Origin: Chlamydiota bacterium
GTDB taxonomy: Bacteria > Chlamydiota > Chlamydiia > Chlamydiales > SM23-39
Assembly: GCA_021772165.1 (NCBI GenBank)
Contig: JAJFMM010000162.1
Span: forward strand, 1 to 5,556
Length of the DNA: 5,556 nucleotides
Direction: 5' to 3'
Below the pieces are notes generated by a model that worked only from the letters and a program-made list of their open reading frames with translations, did no database searches and had not been told where the DNA came from. Position 1 is the stretch's first letter. The number at the start of each line of letters is the position of its first letter. Below are positions 1-5,556 of this stretch, one piece after another. Made by a program: the position numbers and the translations under genes.

Positions 1-1
1 A

Positions 2-889
2 AGAAGACTAGTTCCCCTCTTCGTCTTCCTCTGCATCGCGCTGTTCAGCTGGAGACTACTCTATGAAGGCCTGCTCCAGACGCGCCTCAATCTCAATTTC
101 CCATCAGCCACCGCGCTCTCCTCCGGCTTCGGGGCTATTGCGGCCCTTATCAGCTCTCGTTTTGTCAGAAAACCTACAGAGACAGCGATCCCGACAGCCG
201 ATGATTTTCAACCGGATCAAGCCGTCGGCCTGGAAAAAGCGCACCACCATCTGCAGCGCGTCTACCTCTCTAACAGCAATTCATCTGTCCGCGATAAACT
301 CTCCACAGCGCTTGACCATGTCCGCGCGCTGACCATGCAGGCAAAAAAGTGCTCTCCGTTCACAAGCTCGACAACGCAGTACCAGAATGTAGAAAAGATT
401 TTCGTCTCTCTCCAAATTCTCAGCGCATGCCTGGTTGCTTTTGCTCATGGAGCCAATGATGTTGCCAATGCAATTGGCCCCATCAACGCAGTACTCACTA
501 CGTTAAAAACCAATGCGGTCGGCGTCCACACAATGGTCCCTTCCTGGCTACTCGCCTTGGGGGGAGCTGGGATTGTGATCGGCCTTGCGACTTGGGGATG
601 GCGCGTGATCGATACGATCGGCCGCAAGATTACGGAACTGACACCTACACGCGGTTTTTCGGCTGAATTTGGGGCTGCGACCACAATCTTATTCGCATCC
701 AAACTAGGACTACCCATTTCGACGACGCACGCTCTAGTCGGCGCTGTCTTCGGCGTAGGGATGGCGCGCGGCTTGAAGGCGCTCAACCTAAAAACGCTCG
801 TAGACATTCTCATCTCCTGGGTGGTAACGATTCCTCTCTGCGCGCTTTTCAGCATCGCAGCCTTTTATCTCCTCCGCTGGATCTTCTAA
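2..889 (+). CDS. pit: Inorganic phosphate transporter, PiT family (C-terminal part, 5' end outside window)
   Basis: This is the C-terminal 295 residues of a PiT/PHO4-family inner-membrane permease that imports inorganic phosphate with a coupled cation. The frame is open from base 2 to the TAA at 887-889, so it is cut by the window edge rather than frameshifted; the Met at 335 is internal. Visible residues 3-23 and about 36-55 are hydrophobic helices. Residues 57-129 form a polar loop with a His run. The second PHO4 signature GANDVANAIGP is at residues 150-160, followed by further membrane helices. A second conserved block, GLPISTTHALVGAVFG, lies near residues 238-253, and a last helix reaches the C-terminus RWIF. 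The family is usually a little over 400 residues, so roughly 70 percent is present. No TIGR00153/DUF47 PhoU-like partner follows it; the next gene is a GxxExxY cassette. No clear terminator is seen after the stop. The family call is firm; the symbol is generic. Confidence 0.93.
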   Translation, partial: RRLVPLFVFLCIALFSWRLLYEGLLQTRLNLNFPSATALSSGFGAIAALISSRFVRKPTETAIPTADDFQPDQAVGLEKAHHHLQRVYLSNSNSSVRDKLSTALDHVRALTMQAKKCSPFTSSTTQYQNVEKIFVSLQILSACLVAFAHGANDVANAIGPINAVLTTLKTNAVGVHTMVPSWLLALGGAGIVIGLATWGWRVIDTIGRKITELTPTRGFSAEFGAATTILFASKLGLPISTTHALVGAVFGVGMARGLKALNLKTLVDILISWVVTIPLCALFSIAAFYLLRWIF

Positions 890-936
890 AATAATTTCCT
901 ACGCAAAGAGATCCTGATCCTGTAAGCTATCGCACC

Positions 937-987
937 TTAAAAAAGGGACAGGATAAACAGGATCGCAAGCGGCAGGATATGCAAGAT
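937..987. repeat. Left arm of 51-base inverted repeat (CAGGAT units)
   Basis: This arm pairs with the reverse complement of 1355-1405 over 51 bases with 6 mismatches by hand alignment (942, 945, 955-957 and 984). The block 958-983 matches perfectly for 26 bases. It is made of CAGGAT units at 949, 958 and 973 plus a CAAGAT at 982, so unit starts are 9, 15 and 9 bases apart. The ATG of the GxxExxY gene (979-981) lies inside it. Two tandem ATCCTG units in the opposite orientation sit just upstream at 911-922. Confidence 0.93.
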
Positions 988-1437
988 ACGCACGACTTAC
1001 CTCACTCAGACATAACAAAGAACATTCTCCACTGCTGTTTTGAGGTAATGAATTCACTTGGCTGCGGCTTTTTGGAATCGGTTTACACAAATGCACTGAT
1101 CGTTTCACTAACGGACATAGGATTCAATGTACGCACCAATACAAGTTTTGAAGTTATGTTCAAAAATCGAAGCATTGGTCTATTTATTCCTGACATACTG
1201 GTAGAAAATGCCGTTATAGTTGAGTTGAAATGTTGTGAGCATTTACTGCCGGAGCATCAGACTCAACTGATCAACTATTTGAAAGTCACAGATATTCGCG
1301 TAGGACTTTTGGTGAACTTTGGCAGAAGAAGTCTCCAGTATAAAAGAGCTTATCATCCTGCATATCCTGCCGCTTGCGATCCTGCCAATCCTGTCCTTTC
1401 TTTAAATCCGAGCTCTTCTAATGCAACTTGTCATTGA
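979..1437 (+). CDS. GxxExxY family protein, putative PD-(D/E)XK nuclease fold
   Basis: This 152-residue protein carries the family-defining motif at G30-F-L-E33-S-V-Y36, within the usual opening block of an amphipathic helix followed by a Leu-Gly turn. A PD-(D/E)XK-like core follows: P71-D72, then E82-L-K84 on the next strand, then Q96 to Y100 in a helix, and the strand VGLLVNFG. This is the residue pattern of Mg-dependent nucleases, but no activity is established for the family as far as I know. The domain ends near residue 125; residues 126-142 are translated from the right repeat arm and look like a fortuitous extension. ATG 979 is the only usable start that keeps the full domain, because the next Met (residue 24) would remove the first helix. 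The AGGA at 974-977 is too close to serve as a good Shine-Dalgarno. The stop lies 32 bases before glgP. Base composition suggests transfer. Confidence 0.85.
   Translation: MQDTHDLPHSDITKNILHCCFEVMNSLGCGFLESVYTNALIVSLTDIGFNVRTNTSFEVMFKNRSIGLFIPDILVENAVIVELKCCEHLLPEHQTQLINYLKVTDIRVGLLVNFGRRSLQYKRAYHPAYPAACDPANPVLSLNPSSSNATCH
1355..1405. repeat. Right arm of 51-base inverted repeat (ATCCTG units)
   Basis: This is the inverted partner of 937-987, with 45 of 51 positions matching. ATCCTG units start at 1355, 1364, 1379 and 1388, giving the same 9, 15 and 9 base spacing read in reverse. The arm lies within the 3' end of the GxxExxY reading frame and supplies its C-terminal tail. A transcript spanning both arms could fold into a long imperfect hairpin with the gene body (988-1354) as its loop. 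Confidence 0.93.
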
Positions 1438-1462
1438 TACACTTATTTCCATTTTGCTATAC

Positions 1463-1467
1463 GGAAG
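1463..1467 (+). promoter_or_regulatory. Ribosome-binding site of glgP
   Basis: GGAAG lies 2 bases before the ATG at 1470, in the purine run GGAAGAA. It is a weak and closely spaced Shine-Dalgarno, but it supports ATG 1470 over the upstream in-frame TTG at 1428, which has no purine-rich leader and would add a non-conserved stretch. Confidence 0.45.
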
Positions 1468-1469
1468 AA

Positions 1470-4010
1470 ATGGATTTGCAAATACAAGCTGACGTTCTCG
1501 TTCAAAAAATCAAACATTTCATCATCGCGCGTACAGGTAGAAGAGAGAAAGAATCTACTCCTGAAGAGTTTTACCTCGCTTTCGTTGAAGCTCTGCGCGA
1601 AGAGATGATGATCAATTGGACCGCCTCCACCGATACCATGATCGCTAAAAAACCGAGAACGATCAACTATCTCTCCCTGGAGTATCTCCCCGGGCGCTTT
1701 CTCAGCAACAACGCAGCTAATATCGGAGCCACAGAGCTTGTGCAGACCGTCCTTAAAAAAATGGAACGCTCTATTCCTGACCTGATGGGCTGCGAACACG
1801 ATCCCGGCCTCGGCAATGGTGGCCTCGGCAGACTCGCTTCATGCTTTCTCGATTCCCTCGCAACGCTGCAGTACCCGGCTCGCGGCTATGGATTGCGCTA
1901 CCAGTATGGCATTTTCGAACAAGAGCTCTGGAAAGGCGTGCAAGTAGAGAGACCCGACGGCTGGCTTCTCAACACAAATCCTTGGGAAGTGAGACGCGAT
2001 GTCTTTGCCGTTTCCGTAAACTATCGAGGCACCGCCATCCATGGCACCAATGTTCATGGAGAAAATGTGTATCAACTCGAAGATTCTGAAGAGATTCGAG
2101 CGCTTCCTTTTGATATTCCGATCATCGGCTATTCAGATAAAGAGGACTTCTCAGTCCTGCCTCTGCGCTTATGGTCCACTAAAGAGTCGCCGCGTAACTT
2201 TAAGCTTCAGAGCTTCAATGCCGGTATGCTCGATGAAGCCTCTGAAAACACCTCGCTGACCGACGTACTCTACCCCAACGATCAATCGGAGGTTGGAAGA
2301 CGCATGCGCCTCAAGCAGGAGTTTCTCCTCGTTTCCGCCTCTCTCAAAGATATCATCCGCCGCCACCTCGGCACCTACGGAGATCTCTCCCTCTTCAAAG
2401 AGAAGGTGCGCATCCAGATCAACGATACACATCCCGCCCTGATGATTGCTGAGATGATGCGTACACTGACCAAGAACTTTAACTTCTCCTGGAGAGATGC
2501 CTGGGGCACGGTGCAGGAGTGCTGCAGCTACACGAACCATACGATTTTGGCAGAGGCGCTAGAAGTGTGGGACGAGAGCCGCATGCAAGATCTGCTCCCC
2601 CGGCAATATCTCGCCATCCAGCAGATCAACAGTGATCTTTGCAATGCCGCGCGCACAAAATTCCCCAACAATGAAAATAAAGTACAGCGCATCTCGATCC
2701 TTGAACATGGTCATGTGCGCATGGCCAACCTCGCCATCTACGGCTCGCATAAAGTCAATGGCGTGGCAGAGCTGCACTCAAACATTCTCAAAGAGAAAGT
2801 CTTCCGCGATTTCTACGATCTTTTTCCTGACAAATTCACCAATGTGACCAATGGCGTCACGCAGAGACGTTGGCTGCTGCTATGCAATCCGGAACTCACC
2901 GAATTCATCTCCAAGCGGATCGGAAAAGAGTGGGCCCATGATTTTCCCACGATCGCCAAGCTCGGTGAATTCGCAGCAGATCCGGAAACCCAGAAAGAGT
3001 TTCTGCAGATCAAAGCGAAAAATAAGCAGCGTCTCGTGGATTTTATCATCCAAGAAAATCCCGTACGCGACCGCAAAGGCAAAGAGGTAAGCCGAGCAGG
3101 CTCTCTCAACACCGCGGCCCTTTTCGATGTGCACGTTAAAAGAATCCACGAATACAAGCGCCAACTTCTCAATGCATTGCATCTCATTATGATCTACCAA
3201 GAGCTTCTCACGTCTCCTGACAAAGGCGGTCGCATCCCGAGAATGTCGATCCTCGGAGGCAAATCAGCACCGGGATATATGAGAGCCAAGCAGATCATCG
3301 AGCTCATCTGCGCGATCTCTCGCACAGTCAATGAAGATAAACGATCCAACGGCCATCTAAAGATTGCGTACATAGAAAACTACAACGTCACCAAAGCGGA
3401 AATCATCATCCCCGCCGCAGATCTCTCCGAGCAGATCTCGACCGCGGGATGGGAAGCGTCCGGCACAGGCAATATGAAGTTCTCGATGAACGGCGCGATG
3501 ACAATCGGCACAGACGATGGCGCCAACATCGAAATGCGAGAAGCTGTAACAGATGCTTGGTGGCCCTTTAAATTTGGGGCCAGTGCCCAGGAAAATTCAG
3601 AGACGCACGACTACCGAGGCTGGGACGTGTACAATCAAGATGAAGGGATCCGCCGCGCTGTCGATGCACTCAAAGATGGCACCTTCTCAGAGACGGAAGA
3701 AGAGGCCTCTGCATTTGCCCAGATCCATCAATCACTGCTTGAAAACGACCGCTTCTTTGTTCTGCGCGATCTACGCTCCTACTATGAAGCACAAAAAAAA
3801 GTGGAAGAGCTCTACCAAAAACCAGAGGCCTGGGCTGAAATGGCGATCCATAACATCGCAGGGATGGGATCGTTTTCTACCGATGTATCGATTCGTAACT
3901 ACGCGGAAAAAATTTGGGGCATTGAGCCATGCCCCCCAGATCTTGAGATTCTAAAGAAAGTGCGCGAGGAATACTCAGAGCACGACCGCTGCCGTATCAT
4001 TAAGCAGTGA
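1470..4010 (+). CDS. glgP: Glycogen/maltodextrin phosphorylase (GT35)
   Basis: This 846-residue cytosolic enzyme cleaves terminal alpha-1,4 glucosyl units of glycogen with inorganic phosphate to give glucose-1-phosphate, using pyridoxal phosphate. Family landmarks appear in order: YLSLEYLPGR near the N-terminus, GNGGLGRLA at 115-123, GYGLRY at 139-144, DTHPAL at 319-324, and the GSHKVNGVAELHS and TNVTNGVTQRRWLLLCNP blocks. FDVHVKRIHEYKRQ is at 552-565. The PLP-lysine motif GTGNMKFSMNG places the Schiff-base lysine at K670. K557, R558, K563 and K670 correspond to rabbit muscle phosphorylase K568, R569, K574 and K680, so the enzyme should be catalytically competent. The length is normal for bacterial GlgP (about 800-850). 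The start at ATG 1470 (MDLQIQADVL) is preferred, with GGAAG just upstream. The last 36 bases overlap the convergent hydrolase gene. Glycogen versus maltodextrin preference cannot be read from sequence. No clear terminator was found downstream on this strand. Confidence 0.97.
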   Translation: MDLQIQADVLVQKIKHFIIARTGRREKESTPEEFYLAFVEALREEMMINWTASTDTMIAKKPRTINYLSLEYLPGRFLSNNAANIGATELVQTVLKKMERSIPDLMGCEHDPGLGNGGLGRLASCFLDSLATLQYPARGYGLRYQYGIFEQELWKGVQVERPDGWLLNTNPWEVRRDVFAVSVNYRGTAIHGTNVHGENVYQLEDSEEIRALPFDIPIIGYSDKEDFSVLPLRLWSTKESPRNFKLQSFNAGMLDEASENTSLTDVLYPNDQSEVGRRMRLKQEFLLVSASLKDIIRRHLGTYGDLSLFKEKVRIQINDTHPALMIAEMMRTLTKNFNFSWRDAWGTVQECCSYTNHTILAEALEVWDESRMQDLLPRQYLAIQQINSDLCNAARTKFPNNENKVQRISILEHGHVRMANLAIYGSHKVNGVAELHSNILKEKVFRDFYDLFPDKFTNVTNGVTQRRWLLLCNPELTEFISKRIGKEWAHDFPTIAKLGEFAADPETQKEFLQIKAKNKQRLVDFIIQENPVRDRKGKEVSRAGSLNTAALFDVHVKRIHEYKRQLLNALHLIMIYQELLTSPDKGGRIPRMSILGGKSAPGYMRAKQIIELICAISRTVNEDKRSNGHLKIAYIENYNVTKAEIIIPAADLSEQISTAGWEASGTGNMKFSMNGAMTIGTDDGANIEMREAVTDAWWPFKFGASAQENSETHDYRGWDVYNQDEGIRRAVDALKDGTFSETEEEASAFAQIHQSLLENDRFFVLRDLRSYYEAQKKVEELYQKPEAWAEMAIHNIAGMGSFSTDVSIRNYAEKIWGIEPCPPDLEILKKVREEYSEHDRCRIIKQ
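3907..3935 (-). terminator. Candidate intrinsic terminator of the minus-strand hydrolase, inside glgP
   Basis: Read on the minus strand, GGGGCAT (3935-3929), a 6-base loop and ATGCCCC (3922-3916) form a perfect 7-bp G+C-rich hairpin. AAA and then TTTTTT (3912-3907) follow. It begins 40 bases past the hydrolase stop codon, the expected position. The three A residues between stem and U-run make it imperfect. On the plus strand there is no T-run after the hairpin, so it should act only on minus-strand transcripts. It lies within glgP codons near the C-terminus. Confidence 0.55.
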
Positions 4011-5261
4011 TAGTATTTCTCTAGCCGGCGCCAGGATGACGTCCTCGCTGTTGTGATCAGCATCAGGCAAGCAGATAAACGTTTTGTCCCTTGTAATTCC
4101 CTCGTTAATCAGGGCATAACCGAGGCTAGCCTTATCAACGATCACCTTATCCGTCTGAAAATCTTCTTTTTTCGGCAACTCACCTTCCGGAACAGCTCTG
4201 TGGCTTGATTGGATAATGACTTCATGAATACCCAGCTTCTGCAACTTTTTAGAAGCCTCAACGGAGTCGATCTCAGTACCGCTCCACTTCGCCAGAGCTG
4301 CTACAAAAGCGCCCAAATTCGGAGAGTCTTTCTGAACAAATTCACCGCAGATGTGACTCACACGATCAAACGTCATCTGACGAACAGCTAAATAGGAAAC
4401 ATCTGATTTAAAGTTATGCTGCAAAATCGCCTGTGCTATCGCCGCGCCGCCTAGAGATCTGCCGGCAAGAACGATCTTCTTAGCTTTTAGCTTCTCTTCC
4501 AGAAAGGAGAGACCCACTTCCTGCGCATCACCCATGCTCTCAGGAGTCGCATGCCCCTCGCTGCACCCAACGGAGGGGCCATTGATCATCAGCGTACTCA
4601 TTCCCAGCATTTGATATCTGCGAGCGTAACTCTCTATAAAATTCTCCATACGCTCACAATTGCCACCCGCCTGAAGAACCCAATTGCCATTGTCAATCGT
4701 GCTCTCATGCCTCACCATCATTCCGCTGTAGCGCACCCCGTTTTTCCCTAAAGAAACGTGTCTAACAATATAGCCTTTTTCAATGAGTGATTTTGCTGAA
4801 TCCTTTCTAATCTCAGGCAGCTCACTTCTTCTCCTCTGTTCAGACAACATCCCTCTCGTCACATTTAACTTCTTTTTCAGCCGCTCTACCGTAGTTGCAC
4901 TCTCCCCTTTCGCCAACCCCTTATCTATTTCCTTTTCGAACTCATCCATCTTCTTTTCGCGCGCATCGAATTCAATCGTTAAACTCAATTTATTAAAGTA
5001 ATTGAGGATGCGGCTTTGAGCCGGATAGAGAGGTAACATAATGATCCGCTGTATTAAATATTTGGAAAACTCGTAGAGGCCCCAAGGAATAAGCACTATC
5101 TGCAAAACAATTTTTGAAATTTTTGCCGCTGTATCTAACCAAGTGCGGTTATCAATAGAAAAATCTACATCAAGACTTGATAAAGGAGACAGAAACTCCT
5201 CCTCCGTACTATTATCAAAAACCCCAACCCCTGAATTATTTACATACAAACAGACAGACAT
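3975..5261 (-). CDS. Chlamydial CHLPS 43 kDa / DUF818-like alpha/beta hydrolase, membrane-associated
   Basis: This 428-residue protein has a polar N-terminus and a hydrophobic or amphipathic stretch at about residues 45-83 (IVLQIVLIPWGLY, then IIMLPLYP) that may bind membrane. A charged, helix-prone region at 98-163 precedes an alpha/beta-hydrolase domain. Its landmarks are an oxyanion-type VLQAGGN near 195-201, the NGPSVGCSEG loop at 227-236, the nucleophile elbow GRSLG with Ser269, and a C-terminal PDADHN with His403 as candidate catalytic His. The usual acid position after the following strand reads QSSHRAVPEG with no obvious Asp, so the acid is uncertain. The layout resembles the CHLPS 43 kDa proteins (C. 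pneumoniae CPn0927-0929 type), assigned from memory. The substrate is unknown; lipase, esterase or peptidase activity is possible. ATG 5261 is preferred to the in-frame GTG at 5312, because AAGGCGG sits 7 bases upstream and a candidate promoter overlaps the longer version. The 3' end overlaps glgP by 36 bases. Confidence 0.8.
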   Translation of the reverse strand: MSVCLYVNNSGVGVFDNSTEEEFLSPLSSLDVDFSIDNRTWLDTAAKISKIVLQIVLIPWGLYEFSKYLIQRIIMLPLYPAQSRILNYFNKLSLTIEFDAREKKMDEFEKEIDKGLAKGESATTVERLKKKLNVTRGMLSEQRRRSELPEIRKDSAKSLIEKGYIVRHVSLGKNGVRYSGMMVRHESTIDNGNWVLQAGGNCERMENFIESYARRYQMLGMSTLMINGPSVGCSEGHATPESMGDAQEVGLSFLEEKLKAKKIVLAGRSLGGAAIAQAILQHNFKSDVSYLAVRQMTFDRVSHICGEFVQKDSPNLGAFVAALAKWSGTEIDSVEASKKLQKLGIHEVIIQSSHRAVPEGELPKKEDFQTDKVIVDKASLGYALINEGITRDKTFICLPDADHNSEDVILAPAREILSLLNDTAAVVL

Positions 5262-5268
5262 TAATAAA

Positions 5269-5275
5269 CCGCCTT
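5269..5275 (-). promoter_or_regulatory. Shine-Dalgarno of the minus-strand hydrolase
   Basis: AAGGCGG (5275-5269 on the minus strand) differs from AAGGAGG at one base and sits 7 bases before the ATG at 5261. No comparable site precedes the in-frame GTG at 5312. It therefore decides the start. Confidence 0.65.
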
Positions 5276-5289
5276 TTAGTTTCACATCT

Positions 5290-5319
5290 AGTATAAAGAG
5301 TTTCCATAACACAAATCAA
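5290..5319 (-). promoter_or_regulatory. Candidate sigma70/sigma66-type promoter of the hydrolase gene
   Basis: On the minus strand, TTGATT (5319-5314) serves as -35 and TATACT (5295-5290) as -10, with an 18-base spacer. They match consensus at 4 of 6 and 5 of 6 positions. Transcription would start near 5283, giving a leader of about 20 bases that holds the AAGGCGG site before ATG 5261. The region is A+T-rich, so chance matches are possible, but promoter, leader and start codon agree. Confidence 0.5.
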
Positions 5320-5340
5320 CAAACATCTTAATTAAAAATA

Positions 5341-5535
5341 TTATTTGCTTGTGTTAAATTTCCATAAATCTCTATAGTTTCTCGCAAAATTGGAGGCTTC
5401 CATGTCTGTTGGTTCGATGAGATTTTCTACTTCGCATTTTGCCACGGAATCTGGCATCCAGAGACATCTCTCAAAGGCTCTCCAGACTCTGGTCCATGCG
5501 GCCAAAACGATCGCCCACATCGCGGTTCGGATCAT
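5341..5535 (-). CDS. Small hypothetical protein (64 aa), possibly 5'-partial
   Basis: I do not recognise this ORF. It encodes 64 residues: a Trp-rich, mostly hydrophobic N-terminal part (AMWAIVLAAWTRVW, residues 5-18) that could form a short membrane or amphipathic helix, then a polar, acidic C-terminal half ending FNTSK. In its favour, a strong purine run, AAAGGGGG (5548-5541 on the minus strand), lies 5 bases before the ATG at 5535. The frame stays open upstream to the window edge, so it could instead be the 3' end of a longer gene. It is on the same strand as the hydrolase, whose start lies 79 bases downstream. The A+T-rich gap between them holds the hydrolase's own candidate promoter, so co-transcription is not required. 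It could be a small membrane-associated protein, a remnant of a larger gene, or a chance ORF. Confidence 0.42.
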   Translation of the reverse strand: MIRTAMWAIVLAAWTRVWRAFERCLWMPDSVAKCEVENLIEPTDMEASNFARNYRDLWKFNTSK

Positions 5536-5556
5536 TACAGCCCCCTTTCTTTTAAT

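Larger units (their letters stand above)
937..1405. mobile_element. Putative repeat-bounded GxxExxY cassette without transposase
   Basis: The unit comprises the two inverted-repeat arms and the GxxExxY gene between and partly within them. By eye the interior is clearly more A+T-rich than the flanking pit and glgP genes, and the gene has no link to either. This suggests acquisition as a unit. No transposase or integrase is encoded, and I found no convincing target-site duplication outside the arms (compare bases before 937 with those after 1405). Mobility is therefore inference. From memory, GxxExxY genes in diverse bacteria often sit beside CAGGAT/ATCCTG-type repeats, which would make this a recurring arrangement, but I could not check it. 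Confidence 0.45.

Noticed and set aside
63..332. Plus-strand ORF of 89 codons in another frame within the pit region
   Set aside because: The frame beginning at base 2 is open throughout and encodes PiT helices and loop continuous with the conserved domain. This ORF is an Arg/Ser-rich shadow.
1..340. Possible frameshift or pseudogene in pit, because its first long Met-initiated segment starts at 335
   Set aside because: Position 335 is in phase with base 2 (333 bases, 111 codons) and no stop intervenes. The gene is only truncated by the window edge.
907..1416. Target-site duplication flanking the repeat-bounded cassette
   Set aside because: Only short, gapped similarity is seen (ATCC and AGCT pieces on both sides), which is not distinguishable from chance.
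1434..1463. TTGATA-18-TATACG as a glgP promoter
   Set aside because: The predicted transcription start would fall at or beyond the ATG at 1470, leaving no leader and excluding the GGAAG site. The -10 matches only 4 of 6.
1428..1469. TTG at 1428 as an alternative glgP start adding 14 residues
   Set aside because: There is no Shine-Dalgarno, it would overlap the GxxExxY stop, and the added residues have no phosphorylase character. ATG 1470 follows GGAAG.
3987..4009. CGCTGC/GCAGTG hairpin at the end of glgP as its terminator
   Set aside because: The stem is only 6 pairs including a G-T wobble, the loop is 11 bases, and no clean U-run follows (TAGTATTTCT).

Overview
The window most likely comes from a Chlamydiae-phylum bacterium, probably an environmental or amoeba-associated relative rather than Chlamydia itself. 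The strongest clue is a minus-strand protein that looks like the chlamydial CHLPS 43 kDa / DUF818 alpha/beta-hydrolase family. A PiT-type phosphate transporter and a glycogen phosphorylase also fit that phylum. Base composition is moderate by eye and fairly G+C-rich for the phylum in pit and glgP, so I do not name a genus.

Layout. Positions 2-889 (+) hold the C-terminal 295 residues of an inorganic phosphate transporter, one continuous frame cut by the window's left edge. Positions 937-1405 form a small cassette: a GxxExxY-family gene with a PD-(D/E)XK-like motif (979-1437, +), bounded by 51-base inverted repeats built from CAGGAT units. The arms contain the gene's start codon and encode its C-terminal tail. 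Positions 1470-4010 (+) encode a full-length glycogen phosphorylase with every recognised active-site motif intact. Converging on it, and overlapping its 3' end by 36 bases, is the DUF818-like hydrolase (3975-5261, -). This has its own candidate promoter and Shine-Dalgarno, and a candidate intrinsic terminator lying antisense inside the glgP coding region. At the right edge is a short minus-strand ORF (5341-5535) with a good ribosome-binding site but no recognisable homology.

How the genes relate. GlgP releases glucose-1-phosphate from glycogen using inorganic phosphate, and PiT imports phosphate. That link is only metabolic, and an operon cannot be claimed because the GxxExxY cassette lies between them. 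The cassette looks inserted: it is visibly more A+T-rich, its repeats mark both ends, and it has no role in the neighbouring pathways. It is the best candidate here for an incompletely described system: a transposase-less, repeat-bounded gene for a putative nuclease-fold protein.

No tRNA, rRNA, CRISPR array or insertion sequence with a transposase was seen. No gene-free stretch exceeds about 100 bases.
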